Shown: positions 12,673 through 24,769, counted from the first letter of the stretch. The stretch is 64,000 bases of DNA from Azadirachta indica (GCA_022749755.1 CM040443.1:783191-847190), one strand, 5' to 3'. Notes: generated from the letters alone by a model not told the origin. A program made the numbers and translations.

Positions 12673-13345
12673 TGTCACATGTTGAAAATTGAAGGCAAAA
12701 TCTAGTTATGTGAGGCACTCAATTTAGCTTATAAAACCGAATCAAGTACTCCTTGATTACCTAAGATCACCCTTTGTGTGTGTTGGTGTTAGAGATGAAG
12801 AAATGCACTATCAAAATGAAGAGAATGTAAGTGAAAATAAGGGAGAAAAAGAACCCACCGTACTACACTTAAAGAAAATGAAATGAATGGCTTCTTCTTT
12901 TTATTTACTCGATGCTTACATTTATATATTTACAAACCAATACATGAGATTTGCCCTTATACAAATGGATGGTAGAGATTAGATTAGATTACACAAATAA
13001 AATCTTACCTAACTCTCACCTACCACCATTTAACATAAATTAGGCCAATTGGGTCATAGAGTGTGTTTACAAACTTTAGCCATTTTATGCCTTAAACAAA
13101 TACAACACATTTGGGGTCAATTTAGAAAAATTTAGACCACATATCTTCATGTTCAAGCTGCCCATTAAGCTTATGATTTGCTCCAAAACAACCATTAGGC
13201 CTTCAACACTTGAAATCCTCCCTTGCATGTATGTTTGCTTGTGCTACACTGTTCACCCACAGCACTATTCATCCGCGAACAAGTATTTTTGCACGCTCGC
13301 GTATAAGAAGGTGCCGCTCTTGTGCCCATGTGTTAAAGGTGCGCA
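12673..13345 (-). repeat. Left LTR of the nested element
   Basis: Aligned with 15607-16290. Both carry GAAGAAATGCACT, GAACCCACCGTACT and CAAAACAACCATTAGGCC. The right boundary is approximate; similarity fades after the GTGCC segments at 13311 and 16245. Confidence 0.75.
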
Positions 13346-13375
13346 TAAGCTAGTATAGCTAGTTTATGTTAGAAA

Positions 13376-14590
13376 TCAATGACATGTTGGAGAAATGCCA
13401 CTTGCTATTTTTCATGGATGGGCTATAACTGTGGGTAGAGCAAGAGTTACAGTGAAGAAATGTTCAAAACCTTACCTCGGCATTAACAGCAGTGGAGTTC
13501 TTGATTGAGCATCACCCACAGTCTCCAAAACGTGACCGGAATTGAAACTCACCAAAAGTGGTCATGACAAAGGTGAGGCAGTAAAGCCTCATAAGTCGAG
13601 ACCCTAATATGAGATGGAGCAGCTGTTAAAAGCTCTCGAACAGGGAGATGGCAATAAGGGGTAGTTTGACAAGCAGTAAGAGCAAAAGAAATGGACGTGC
13701 TACTTGTGTGATGGGGATCATTATACTAAAGAATGTCTGTAATGGAACCGCCTTAATGCCTTGCTAAGCTCATTCAAATCCGATGAGGATGACTAGATTG
13801 GAGCAGTGCGCATCCTCAACTCAATGAAGGCCAAACGGATGCAAGAGGGAGAGACGTCCAGTGCCAAGTTAGAATCAAAGCCGAAGCTCGGGAAGACGTT
13901 TAAGTTCGTCAACGCTGGCATTAATGGGACAAGCTTTAAGGGTTTTATTGATTGTGGCGCTAACTAATGCTTGATTTCAGAGAAGTTGGCAGCATGTTTG
14001 GGGTTGGTGCTAAGCAAAGAGCCGCAATGGATTAAGGTTGGGGATCAACCCTCTTGGCTGATTTACAGAGTTGCTCGCAGCGTACCCATCATTATTGGAA
14101 CTTAACATGGAAAGATCGACTTGAATATAGTGCTGATAAGTAACTTTAAGCTCATGTTAAGTAACGAATTCATTGATAGGTTATTGCCCTGCACATTTAC
14201 TAAAGACGCATATATTGAATTACATGATGTGGAAAGGCAACATAAGGTGTTGATCGAGCGGGTTTGAGTTAGCAACAAGGTATTATCTGCTTTCCAGGCT
14301 GTAAAAAATGCGGAGGCTTACTTGTTACAGTACAAGGAAGATGGTAATTCATCTCCAAGGCTTGGTATTGTAGGTGAAGATCGGGGCAAGCTTTAATGGA
14401 GTGGCGACATGGTGCCACGGGGACTGCCGAAATGACTTTCGGAAGAGCGTAAGGCTAACCACGCCAAAACATCAATGAAGATTCAGCGCGCTCAGTTTGT
14501 GCCGGTTCGTATAGGCAAAAGCGAAATGCAGCAGGTCGAGTTCAAGTTTTCGATAGGAAGCTTGACAAAGGTGTCAAGCATTTTAGTGAG
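13376..14590 (+). pseudogene. Retrotransposon gag C-terminus, zinc knuckle and aspartic protease (decayed)
   Basis: The plus-strand translation, crossing several stops and shifts, gives a gag-like stretch (QNLTSALTAVEFLIEH), a CCHC zinc knuckle CYLCDGDHYTKEC (about 13700-13740) and a retropepsin-like segment FIDCGAN with an in-frame stop after it, then LISEKLAACLGL. Retropepsins of plant gypsy elements usually read DSGA[ST] here, so D-C-G-A is a degraded version. It is not functional. It should follow the minus-strand gag at 14600-15276 but lies on the opposite strand. Confidence 0.7.
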
Positions 14591-14599
14591 GGAGAGTGT

Positions 14600-15276
14600 C
14601 ACGTGTCGCCAAAACCTAAGCGGGATAACATTCTCAGGGTAGAATTGTCGCTTCAACTCACCCTTAAAAATCTCCTAAGTATCTATCTAGCACAAACCTT
14701 TTTCCATCTTTGTATGTCAGCGTCTTCACCATAAAGCCACATCACCATCGAAATAGAGAGTAGCGGTATTGATTTTGAGCTCATCTTTGTGCAGTTGAAC
14801 TGCACCAAAGTAGTGCTCCATCATCTATAGGAAAGTGTCAATTTTGTTGGCGTCTCGCTTGCCTTTGAACTTGGACGGATCCAAAACCTTAACTCTCGAT
14901 ATGCTGCTCGTACCTATACCCAAAGCGAAAGGCCTTGCTGAACCTTTCCCAACTCCATTTTCATCCCATCTATTTGAGCTAGTACCATTCCCCTAAATTC
15001 ACTCATGGCCAGCTTCATGGAATCAGCAAAAGCATTGAAAGTGTATTGAAATCGACTTTCGACACTGACAACACCATTCATCTCGCGCTCTACCACTCTA
15101 TCCTCGAGGCTATCGAGATGCTGATGAATATCGCTCAAGGAAAGCTCAATCCTAGCCAACCTAATTTCGAATGAACCCATCATCCTTTCAAACACTCCCC
15201 TTTCCTTCGCTATTTGAATTTTGGGCAACATTTCGCCTCTCACGCTCAATCTCCACAACACTACTAGCTTCAACAT
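14600..15276 (-). pseudogene. Retrotransposon gag N-terminal region (decayed)
   Basis: The open frame 15276-14914 encodes about 120 aa, largely helical and charged (for example RIELSLSDIHQHLDSLEDRV). It is followed on the same strand, past stops, by KVLDPSKFKGKRDANKIDTFL and then LYFDGDVALW and LKGELKRQFYPENV. The last segments are the typical core of plant Ty3/gypsy gag proteins. The reading breaks near 14600, where the opposite-strand segment begins. Confidence 0.7.
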
Positions 15277-15591
15277 CCTTGACTACCATTTTAATATTTA
15301 ACACTAAAAATACCACAATCCAAGTTTCACAGCTCAAATTCCACCACAACCACTACACAAATTAAGTTTCTACAACAATAAACCCATGGCAATGGTGCAC
15401 AATTCAGCCACAAAACTTAGATTTCCCCCAACAACCAAAGGCATAATAGCAATCAAGCTTCAAAAACCAAAATTTTAGCTACTGTTCACACCAAAATCTT
15501 GGTCCTAAAATTGAAGATTGCTCAAACTAGCAACAACAATCAACTACCCATAAACTGCAGAGAATCTTACCACAAAATAGGCATACAAATT

Positions 15592-15603
15592 GCTTTAATA
15601 CCA
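15592..15603 (-). other. Primer-binding site of the nested element
   Basis: The minus strand reads TGGTATTAAAGC, ten of twelve bases matching the common plant tRNA-Met(i) primer site. It is three bases from the LTR terminus at 15607. Confidence 0.6.
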
Positions 15604-15606
15604 TAT

Positions 15607-16430
15607 TGTCACGTGCTGAAAATTGAAGGCAAAATCTGGCCATATGTAGCACTCAATTCAGCTTGTAAAACTAAACCAAGTAAGCCTTAATTACTTAAGA
15701 TCACTTTGTGTGTGTGTGTTGGTGTGAGAGGTGAAGAAATGCACTGTCAAAGTGAAGAGAATGCAAGTGAAAATGAAGGAGGAAAAGAACCCACCGTACT
15801 GCACTTAGAGAAAATGAAAGAAATGGCTTCTTCTTTTTATTTACACAATACTTACATTTATATATTTACAAACTAATGGATGAGATTTCGCCCCTATAAA
15901 ATGGATGGTAGAGATTACATTATACAAATAAAATCCTACCTAACTTTCACCTTCTACCACTTAACATAAACTTGGGCCAATTAGGTCATGGATTGTATTT
16001 ACAAACTTTAGGTCATTTTGGGCCTTAAACAAGCACAACACATTTGGAGTTAATTCAAAACAATATAGCCCACATGTCTCTATGTTGAAGTTGTCCGTTA
16101 AGCTCATGAACTACCCCAAAACAACCATTAGGCCTCCGACACTTGAAATCTTCCCTTGTATGCATGTTTGCTTATGCTGCACTATTTACTACTGGCACTG
16201 TTCATCCGCGAACAAGTTTGCTTGCACCCTCGTGCATCGGAAAGTGCCATGTGCTGAAGGTTACGTGCTAATGTGCTGTTATGTCTTTGGCAATTCCGCT
16301 TGCCTTTTGGTGGCACGTGATAAGTTGTTGTGATTGGCTCTCAGTTATGCTCTCGGTCATGTTTGCTCAGAGTTTCGGACATTGGCGTTTGGCTCTTTGA
16401 GCAAGCACACAAATTATAAGAGGGCTTTTC
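15607..16430 (-). repeat. Right LTR of the nested element
   Basis: Direct repeat of 12673-13345 for most of its length. The last 100-150 bp have no counterpart on the left, so the outer edge is approximate. Confidence 0.65.
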
Positions 16431-16460
16431 AATCTGAGTCTCTATAGATAGCGCCACTAT

Positions 16461-18145
16461 TGATGCAAGAATTTCACTCAATTACACAAAGTCTTGGAGA
16501 GGATTTAGATGCTCCTAACATGGTCAATGATGCCACACTAAGTCTTTGTTTCAGGAACTAAGTCACGTGGTCCAAAGTGGAACGAGGTTCAGCTAGCCCA
16601 AGGTCTTCTTTACGTGTTGAAGTAGCCATGACTCAACTTGCCTATAGTACCCTTGTTTATTACCATTATCCTTTAAGCTAACTTAAACTCTTAATTCTAT
16701 TACCTTAACCTACAAACCTCCTGCAAAATAACACAAAGGTCAGATGGAAGTCATCGCCCTATCAATCCACCTCCAAAGCATAATTCACACTTTATTGAAG
16801 AGTAAGGTTTGAAAGGCGTTGGTACAACTCCTCTTGTGTACTTATAAATGAAATAGTGAATAGAGAATAAAGTATAAAGAAAAATCTCAAGACCAAGTCC
16901 CATTATTGCTTTTTCAAGGGAATGGAAACAGAAAAGGTTCATGAATCACTCATGTAACGTTCATAGAGGCAGATCAGTGCTAGGGGAGTATATTACATGA
17001 ACAACTGAATGCTCCAAAGTTTTTTCTTGGAGAATGGGTTTCTTTCCTTTCTTGGATGATAATGAGAATCAATGTTTATCTATCTTAAACCTGGGAAAAA
17101 TATGTTTTATATGGGAGAAAGAGTTGAGATATGGCTGGACAATGTGTGTTGCCCTAATTTTGCTCAATCTTAATCAAGTGGCACCTTTTCCATTAGCTCT
17201 AGGTGGTGCCATTGTGGTAGGTACACATTTGTGGTTCTGCCCTCATCCAAAGATATATGCTATGTAGTTATCTTCCATTAGTCTGAGGCAAGAAGCCGTT
17301 TTCCTCTTTTTTATGTGGCAGGACCTCGTCAGCCATTTTAAGCTACAGAACAGTCCCCCACTGATGCATAGCTAGCCCTTACCATACTACATAGCCTTTG
17401 CCCATCTCAATGCACACTATGTCCTCTACCATATTTAGAGATTGTCTCCCTCTTATTTTGTAGCCCCCTATAAGATATTTTCGGAGTATGGGTCTTGTTT
17501 TTAACAAGAACATGGGTGGCACTGACCTGGTCATTAAAAGGCCTAATCGTTTGGGTGCCTTTACTTTTTCATTAACGAGGTTATAATATTAAGCAACATA
17601 CTACTTATAACAAGCCGATGCACATTTCTCGTTGTAACGTAATGCTGAGGGCGCTAGTCTAACCCTCTTTTAAACACTGTGGTATAAGACCACATCTACT
17701 GTACGCGCCAAGCTTTATAGTCGTGGTTTCCTCACGTCTCAGAATTTCTAGTCACATGGGTAATTCCTCACGTCCTAGGGTTTTTAGTCACATGGACACT
17801 TCCTTATGTCTCAAGCTTTTTGGCCACCTGGGCTTCATACTCACCTAAATTTACAAGCATTTCCTCACGTATCAAAATTTCTGGTCATGTGGGCGATTCC
17901 TCGCGTCCCAAGGTTTTCGATCACGTGGGCGTTTGTCAACAATAGTGTCAAATATTTCGTCGATACATAGTGGAAAGCCAGCTTAAGGTAGGTCTTACCT
18001 AATCATTTTCAACATAATTCTCAATTGACATGTTATCTTGTTGGCACCAAGGTAATTGCGAGGTAAGTCACCTCACCTGGTGTTAGTTGGAATCATCACA
18101 AGCTTACATTCTACCATGTGTCTTGTCCAAATTTTCTCCACAACA
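16461..18145. repeat. 3' (right) LTR of the 12-kb element
   Basis: Starts TGATGCAAGAATTTCACTC and ends TTTTCTCCACAACA. It is homologous to 6067-7816 throughout. The short ORFs at 16751-16942 and 17034-17267 are not kept in the other LTR. Confidence 0.85.
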
Positions 18146-18149
18146 GATA

Positions 18150-18680
18150 ATAATAATAATAATATAAAATTAAGAAAATCATTTATGTTATCTGTAATAT
18201 TTTATAGAAATTAAATATCGCAGTTATAAAATTTTGAATTATTTTTTTAGTATTGTAATCCAACTATTCTACCTAAAACTTTCTCTTGTTTTATATTATG
18301 ATGGAGACACGTAAAAAGAAAAGCCATTAACGCAACAAATTAATTTCTAGGCATATATGCCAGTACTCCGTTATGTAAACTCAACTAAGATGCTAATGTA
18401 GATAAGTAGCTTTATTTTATAACATAATATTTCATATATGACTTCGACTTTGGAAGCATAAATAATCATAGTTACAAATATACTTGTGTACAAGGAATTT
18501 AATCCTTCTTGTTACTTGAAATGATTTATATATATATTCTTTTGCATATTGTATCGCTCTATGAACATATATAACAAATAGTTAACAAATGTTTCTGAAA
18601 ACTTAAATTTTTTTTCAGCTTTGAAAGTAAAAAATAATCTAGAACAGTTATTATTATTAGTGATGTCGCATTACAAATTT
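18150..18680 (+). repeat. Block C, copy 2 (the 3' flank of the gene remnant at 5953-6002)
   Basis: Continues the host sequence interrupted by the 12-kb element. It aligns with 20425-20960 and 37130-37660, including the CTAGGCATATATGCC stretch. Confidence 0.8.
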
Positions 18681-18689
18681 TTAGTTTGA

Positions 18690-19405
18690 CAGGAGATCCT
18701 TGTTTCTAAGTAGACAATTAATTTTTGAGTGAGTTTACCAATTTGCTAATGACTTTAAGAGGAGATTTTGTACCTAAAGGGACGAGAAAAACGACAACCA
18801 TAAAATGACTCTCAAGGAGATCTAGTTACCTAAGGTAAGTGAATACTACAAAAAATGGGAGAAGTTTAAGTTCAATATCGCTTCTTGCCGAGATTTTGAA
18901 GACACTAATTAAAAAAGGAGAAGCTCTATCAAACTAGAGACCTATAAACTCCCATCGAGTCTTTGCACTTGGATGTGCAAGATGGTCAAATAAGATAAGC
19001 GGTTTCCTTAAGTGTGAAACCTATCACCATCTTCCAAGCAAAATCATAAGAAGCAATGAATGTATCATGTGACATTTATACATTGACACATGTAAAAAAA
19101 ATCATGGAAACCCTTATTGCCAAATAGGAGAATAAGTATAAAAGCTCCAATTTTTACTTTCAAAGTAAGAAGAAACTCTTACTCATTAAGGAAAACTTTG
19201 TCTCTTTAAGCTTAGAACTTCTCTCTCTATAAAATATACACTTTTTGGTTATTGACTTAATCGATGGAAGGCTTACGCTGCAAAATAGTCCGACATCCCC
19301 CGACTGCTCTTTGTTCTGTAGGAGGGAGAGAGAAGATCTACCACATAAAATGTAGCGCATAAATGGAGGATCCACATCGCGAATTGAGTGAAAAATTGCA
19401 TCAGC
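18690..19405. mobile_element. Insertion resembling a solo LTR
   Basis: Block C similarity stops at about 18680. The inserted stretch begins TGACAGGAG and ends near GCATCAGCA at about 19401. It contains a TATA-like TATAAAATATACAC (about 19228), then a GC-richer segment (CCGACATCCCCCGACTGCTC), which is a common layout for an LTR promoter and R region. No partner LTR and no clear target duplication were found, so this is tentative. Confidence 0.4.
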
Positions 19406-19800
19406 AGGGTCAATCTTGATGTCTATTTTAGCTATTCATCAGATTTAATTAATATTCAATTAATTAAATTGTCGACAGCACAAGATAAGATAAGAACATA
19501 GATAATTTTTTTAAATGTTTAGAATCATCTACTTTACAGAGTGCATGCCTAACAATTAAATAATCTAAAAAGTTATAAAAAGAAATTATGAATACCAATC
19601 AGACTTAAAAAAACGTACTTTTCTGTTTAATTTTGTCACTGCCTTGTACAGATTAACTAGTTGGACTTATTCAGTCAGTTCACCTCGTCTTGTTTGTTTT
19701 GCTACAGTTAAACTACCTTCAAAATTGTAAAACTATTTTTTCCGAAGAACAAATATTCCTTCCCCGAACAATCACAATGATGAAATTTTAATCACACATG
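19405..19800. other. AT-rich stretch, nothing recognised
   Basis: Unique within the window as far as I can see. There is no conserved frame and no repeat partner. Confidence 0.4.
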
Positions 19801-20003
19801 AATCACACCAGTATGTCCATGTATGTAGTATGAACGAGTTGACGCCAGCTACTTAATATAATTTGAAGTGGAATTCAAAGTTCGGCTAGGTAGAAAAAGC
19901 TAGACCTTCTGCATGCATATATGCATTCTGTATATATTTATAAGAGGAGTTATATTTGTAGTTAAATATACGGCTTTAGCAGTAAATCAAATTAGTTAGA
20001 AAA

Positions 20004-20375
20004 ATGTCAAGGAGCCATATCAATACCATAAATATTGCTGCTATTCTTCTCGTCTTAATAGTTTTTATCAACGGTTTCATATCCATCGCTAACAGAAGCA
20101 AGAATTCTGAATTTTCAAGCTATCCAAGGTACAAAATTTATCTCCACTGTTGTATTATTTTATTAATTTATTGATCTCAATAATCTTAATCTCCACTTTC
20201 TTAATTAATTTCTTCTTGCAATTGCAGATATGCGTTAGTTCTTTTGAAATCTCGATATACAGGAAGTTTAGTTCATCAAACTTTGAGGGAAAGGTTAGTC
20301 CATCGTACTCTCAGAGAAATCCCTCCGCTGATGAATACTCCAAATGCTGCCCCATGAGTCAACCGTCATGATTAA
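20004..20375 (+). pseudogene. Plus-strand peptide gene copy 2, frameshifted and with a premature stop
   Basis: Homologous to the gene at 36707. Exon 1 is 20004-20128 and exon 2 is 20263-20375, with GT and AG splice signals kept. Exon 1 has a 6-bp insertion after MSRSH and a one-base insertion in the T-run at about 20065, so TEARILNFQ is lost and the frame changes to ISIANRSKNSEFSSYP. Spliced translation then runs in the alternate frame of exon 2 to a stop at 20368-20370. In the original frame a CGA-to-TGA change (20355-20357) would also truncate the tail after NTPNAAP. Promoter similarity to the intact genes extends upstream to about 19815. I consider it a pseudogene, although the shifted frame still encodes a hydrophobic N-terminus and about 35 further residues. 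Confidence 0.75.
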
Positions 20376-20399
20376 ATTACTTTCTTCACTTCAACAATT

Positions 20400-20960
20400 C
20401 ATTTGTTGCCGCAGCTAGTATATATAATAATAATGACAATAATATAAAATTAAAAAATCATTCCCGTTATCTGTAATATTTTATAGAAATAAATGTCACA
20501 CTGTATAACTTTGAATTAGTTCTTTAATGCTGCAATTTATCTATTTTACCGAAAACTCTCTCTCATTTTCATATTATGAGACACAAAAAACCAAACGCTA
20601 TTAGCTTAATGAATTTGTCGCTTTTCTAGGCATATATGCTTGCACTCCATTATGTAAACTCAGCTGAGATTCTAAAGTAGATAAGTAAATTTATTTTATA
20701 ACATAATATTTAATATCTGAAATCCCTTTGACAACATAAATTATGATAGTTACAAATGTACTTGTGCACAATAAATTCAATCCTTCTTGTTGAGTTGACT
20801 TTGATATCGCTCTTATTTTATATCGCTCTTATGAACATATATATAATAAATTATTGAATCAATTTAATATTGCGGAAGCAATTAACAAATATTTTTGACG
20901 ACGTAAAATTTCCTCCAATTTTAAAAGTTAAAAGTAATCTGGAATAGTTATTTTTAGTGA
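20400..20960 (+). repeat. Block C, copy 3
   Basis: 3' flank of the pseudogene at 20004. Aligns with 18150-18660 and 37130-37660. Confidence 0.8.
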
Positions 20961-23150
20961 TGGCTTTAATTATAAATATTTTTTAAAGTTATGTATAAAA
21001 TATTTATAATTTAATCCTAAAGTTATAATTGACTTTGAAAGATAACATTTTATCTCTTAATATAAAATATTGTTAAAGTTTTTAACTTTAATATTTTAGC
21101 ATGATTCTATGTTTTAAAAAGTGAACTTTTAACCTTAATTTTAATTGACAAACTATTTTTAGAACTTGGCATCTTCAACTTAAATTACTAATACGGCATT
21201 GTAATCTCATTAATTTTCAATTATAACTCCACTCCTCGAAGTCAATTAATGATATTTAATGGGACAGTCTTAATCGGATAACTATAATATAATGTAAGAA
21301 TTAAAAATTTAGTAAAATAAGAAAAAGTGAGTCGAAGGTAAACCGTTACTAATGGTGAGAGATAGATGACTGGTGTTTTAAAAAAATGTGAGTGTTACAT
21401 TCTTTTTTTTTTTTCTCCAAGTATTTTTCAATATATTTTAGTTGTCTTACAATTCAAAGCTTGAACTTGGACTTCTTCTCCTTAAGCCATTGTACAAATT
21501 AAGGATTAGTAGTTAAAGTTTTATTCATTGTACTCAAATCCAAATTGATAATTAAAGCTTCGCCATTCTTTCTATTTTTACTTTTCATGGAATGGGAAAA
21601 ATGTTAAGGAAGCATAGGAAAAATAATGCTACTGTCTGTACGCTTTGCTTGTAGCCTATATAGTTTTACCAATCTAGCCAAGCCAAATCCATCCTGGAAA
21701 CTCAGCTTACAAATTTAATTAAATCAAACCCACGATCATTCTAACGAAATTTGTACAACTATATTTTCTAACAAATAGGTCCCTAACCACTATTGAAAAT
21801 GTCGAAATGAAAATTATTGCATTGAATTTTGAGATTGAAAATTGAGAGTGTGCATTCACTGCAATTTCTTTCTTGATTTTGGATAATTCTAAACTTGAAT
21901 GGTCTATTATTACATGTCTCTCTGAGAACATTGTTAGCCATTATGTGTTACCGTTTGAGAATTTACTTATTTGCCATAGAAGGAGTGCATTACATATATC
22001 GTACATTAGTTACATGTAAATCGAGAAGTTGGATAAACAAACCACGGGTAAGGACTTATTTGATAAAAATAACGATATTATGTTTCTATTTGTAAAAATG
22101 TGATAACTTAATTCTAGTTTATACCCTAAATTTATCCGTTGATACCGATTCTATTACTAGTTGACTTTCTTAAGTTGTTTTTATGGTTTTAATTATTTAT
22201 TTTGAAATTATTTAATGATAAATTAGTTAAACATAATTTTTATTAAATTTCAAACCTATTTAGTGATGCTTACAAAATAATTTTTCTATAAGAAATTACT
22301 TATTTAATTTTATCCTCAATAATTAAATTATTTTTTTATAGAAAAATTATATAATCTTGAAAACTTTTTTCTTATACAAAAATTATGTACTTGAAAACTT
22401 CTTTCTTATAGGAAAAGAATTTTTATGACTATTATATATATATATATACATTAGATCTCTACGAAAAAAATCAACAACACAAAAATTGTTGATTTTTTAA
22501 TTTTCTCTCTTCTTCAATTAAACGTAGAAGTCTGTTTTAATTTTAAATAAATTAGTATGTCTTAATAATTTTTTTTTTTTTTATGTATTATTAATGTTAA
22601 ATAAAATATTATTTTTAATATTTTAATTTTAACATTTATTTATTAATTTTTGTATTTAAAAAATTAAATTATTATTTGATTTTGGCTTAAATCTTGTCTT
22701 CGCCCCTAATTGTTTCTATAAGGGGATTTTGAGAACTTAATTCTAAATGTCAAGATATCATGGGAATAATGCTGCAGGTTTTTATTCTATGTTCGTCCCC
22801 TATCTTCTTGTATCAACAACTTTAAGCTCACTGCAATAGCAAAAGATTGACAATAAATTTAATGCTATTATTTATACATAATTTATAAATTAAATTATTT
22901 TAATTAAATGGTTTATTTTTTAAAATTATACATAATTAATATTGTAAAAAAATTGATAACAAATTTAAAAGTAAAGAATAATTAAAGATAAAAATATGAT
23001 TATAACTTCCAAATTTACATATTAGAATAAGATTATATTTGTCATTATAAAATAAAATAAGATAAATATAATTTTGTCATCTGATAAGAACCACCAAATT
23101 CATTAGTCAACGTAAACTTTAATAATTTCCCAAAATCACTCGATTGTGTC
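20960..23150. repeat. Block D, copy 1
   Basis: Aligns with about 43490-47150, which carries extra inserted DNA at about 44725-46210. It includes an AT-rich tract with (TA)n near 22432-22450. The 70-aa open frame on the minus strand at 21719-21931 is present in both copies but has no other support. No gene is called. Confidence 0.75.
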
Positions 23151-23154
23151 ACAT

Positions 23155-23490
23155 AAAACCAATTCAAATTGAACAACAAAGCAAACTTAAGTTAAGGGCG
23201 CTTCAAGCATCCTTTAATTAAGGTAGGAATTGTTGTTGGGTGCAAGAGGAAAGTAAATGAGAAATTAAAGAAATCTTGTTGCCAAAAGCTTTCTTGTTGA
23301 TTAATTATTGGCTTAATTAATTTGCTATATAAAGGAACTTAATTAACTTATTCATAAATATTAACTATTTGATTTTAATTGTGATTTTTATTTTATATTA
23401 ATTTTCTAACAATACATACATCTGCATGCCAAATTAAAAATCTTCAATTATGTTTTCTAAAATAAGATCTTAATTAATTAATTTGTTACA

Positions 23491-23527
<37 letters not shown>

Positions 23528-24760
23528 CAAGCCCATGATGGTGCTACAATGTAGCGCCTTCAGAAAAACTTTCATCGTTCAGGTGTGTATATATGTATAT
23601 ATATAATTAAATATAAAGTTTTAATGAAGTGGCAACAGTTTGATACAAACGTACTTTTTATTTTGCATGTCTGATAATCTCAGAAACATGGAATATGTCT
23701 TAGATAATAGTTTATTTGATTATAAATCATATACAATTAATTGAGGGAAACTATTTTCAACCACGATTGCCACGTGGCGGAGTGCTAGACCTACTGCCAG
23801 ACTCCGTGGACTAAGCTTTTTGCATGCACGCCACTAGTAATTAAAAGAAATAATCGTATATGTACATGTATATTAAATACATATGCCAAAAAGAAGGATA
23901 CATTTTAATTAATTCATATACGTTAGAATGCTTTTTTTTAACATTCAAAATTAAGTCCATCTTTTACTTATATGTTAATTTAGTAAAATAGTTATAGATT
24001 CATATTAAAAAGGAAAGAGTTAAAAGATAAAAGATAAAAGATAATAATCTAAATTTATAAAAATTTTAATTAAAATTTCTCATAAAATTTAAATTTAATG
24101 CAAAATCTTTTTAAAAATGCCCCGTCTTATCACAAGTAAAGATATAATAAAATTTTTAATTATTTTTAATTAAATTCAACTAAAATTAATATTCTAAAAA
24201 ATTTAAGGAAATAAGGAGTATGTAAGGAAAAAAATGAAAATGAGAACGCTCTTTTTCTCTTTATATAAATAAATTTATTAAGTAATATGAGGTGATAAAA
24301 TTTGATATTAACAATATATATTAGGAAGTATTATGAAATTGAAATTAATTTGTGAAGATTTACACACGTTGGGTAGCTGAGAAAATCGGAATTTTGGCTT
24401 CTATTACTGAAGGCAGTGAACCTAAACTAAATGAGAAAAGAAGGCAGACGAGTAGAGAATAGAAAGTTGCAGTACTCCTACACGCCTATGGAGCCTCGAC
24501 CTTTTTAGTAAAATAAATATGCCAAATTGAAGAAATTATCTTCTCAAAATCAAAATGTATTTGGTTTATTATTAAGAAACCTTCAACTCTGAATCCTTTT
24601 ATATGCAAGTATGGCAACCTGCAGAGATAATGTACTACAAGACTGTAACATTTACAAATACATTTTTTCAAACGAAAAAAAATATATATATTCAACAATT
24701 CAAGCTTCGAATTGTGTAAGTCAGAAAAAGAATAGGGGCCTGAAGTTATTAACCCTTAAA
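23155..24760 (-). repeat. Block A, copy 2
   Basis: Aligns with 1-1000 and 47216-48830. It has a (TG)n(TA)n microsatellite at about 23490-23527 that is absent from copy 1. Confidence 0.8.
23757..24502 (-). pseudogene. Minus-strand peptide gene copy 2, broken
   Basis: Exon 1 homology covers 24368-24502 and exon 2 covers about 23757-23820. The start codon is changed to AGG (24500-24502), a 4-bp net deletion shifts the frame shortly after, and an in-frame TAG precedes the hydrophobic core (TATFYSLLVCLLFSFSL). The splice acceptor is AA instead of AG (23820-23821). In exon 2 the segment between two CCGCC motifs is deleted, removing the whole R-T-L-Q-K-V-P and Pro/Gly tail region. No product is expected. 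Confidence 0.8.
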
Positions 24761-24769
24761 ATTGATTTT

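Larger units (their letters stand above)
12673..16430 (-). mobile_element. Nested LTR retrotransposon (gypsy-type gag-pro), internally inverted
   Basis: It sits inside the 12-kb element. Direct repeats beginning TGTCAC[AG]TG[TC]TGAAAATTG at 12673 and 15607 are its LTRs. Next to the right LTR, the minus strand reads TGGTATTAAAGC (15592-15603), close to the tRNA-Met primer site TGGTATCAGAGC, so the element is oriented on the minus strand. Gag N-terminal sequence follows on the minus strand. Gag C-terminal and protease sequences lie on the plus strand, so part of the interior has been inverted. Polymerase is missing. The outer right edge is uncertain. Confidence 0.75.
6064..18145. mobile_element. 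LTR retrotransposon of about 12 kb, degraded, probably non-autonomous
   Basis: Two direct repeats of about 1.7 kb (6067-7816 and 16461-18145), each starting TGATG and ending AACA, flank the element. The host sequence on either side (GCTAGCATATATGATAA before, TAATAATAATATAAAATTAA after) is continuous in the paralogous loci at 20408 and 37110, which proves an insertion. GATAA occurs at 6059-6063 and 18146-18150 and may be the target duplication, although three extra bases separate the left copy from the TG. No reverse transcriptase or integrase is recognisable between the LTRs. The LTRs are clearly diverged, so the insertion is old. GC content is visibly higher than in the surroundings. Confidence 0.85.
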
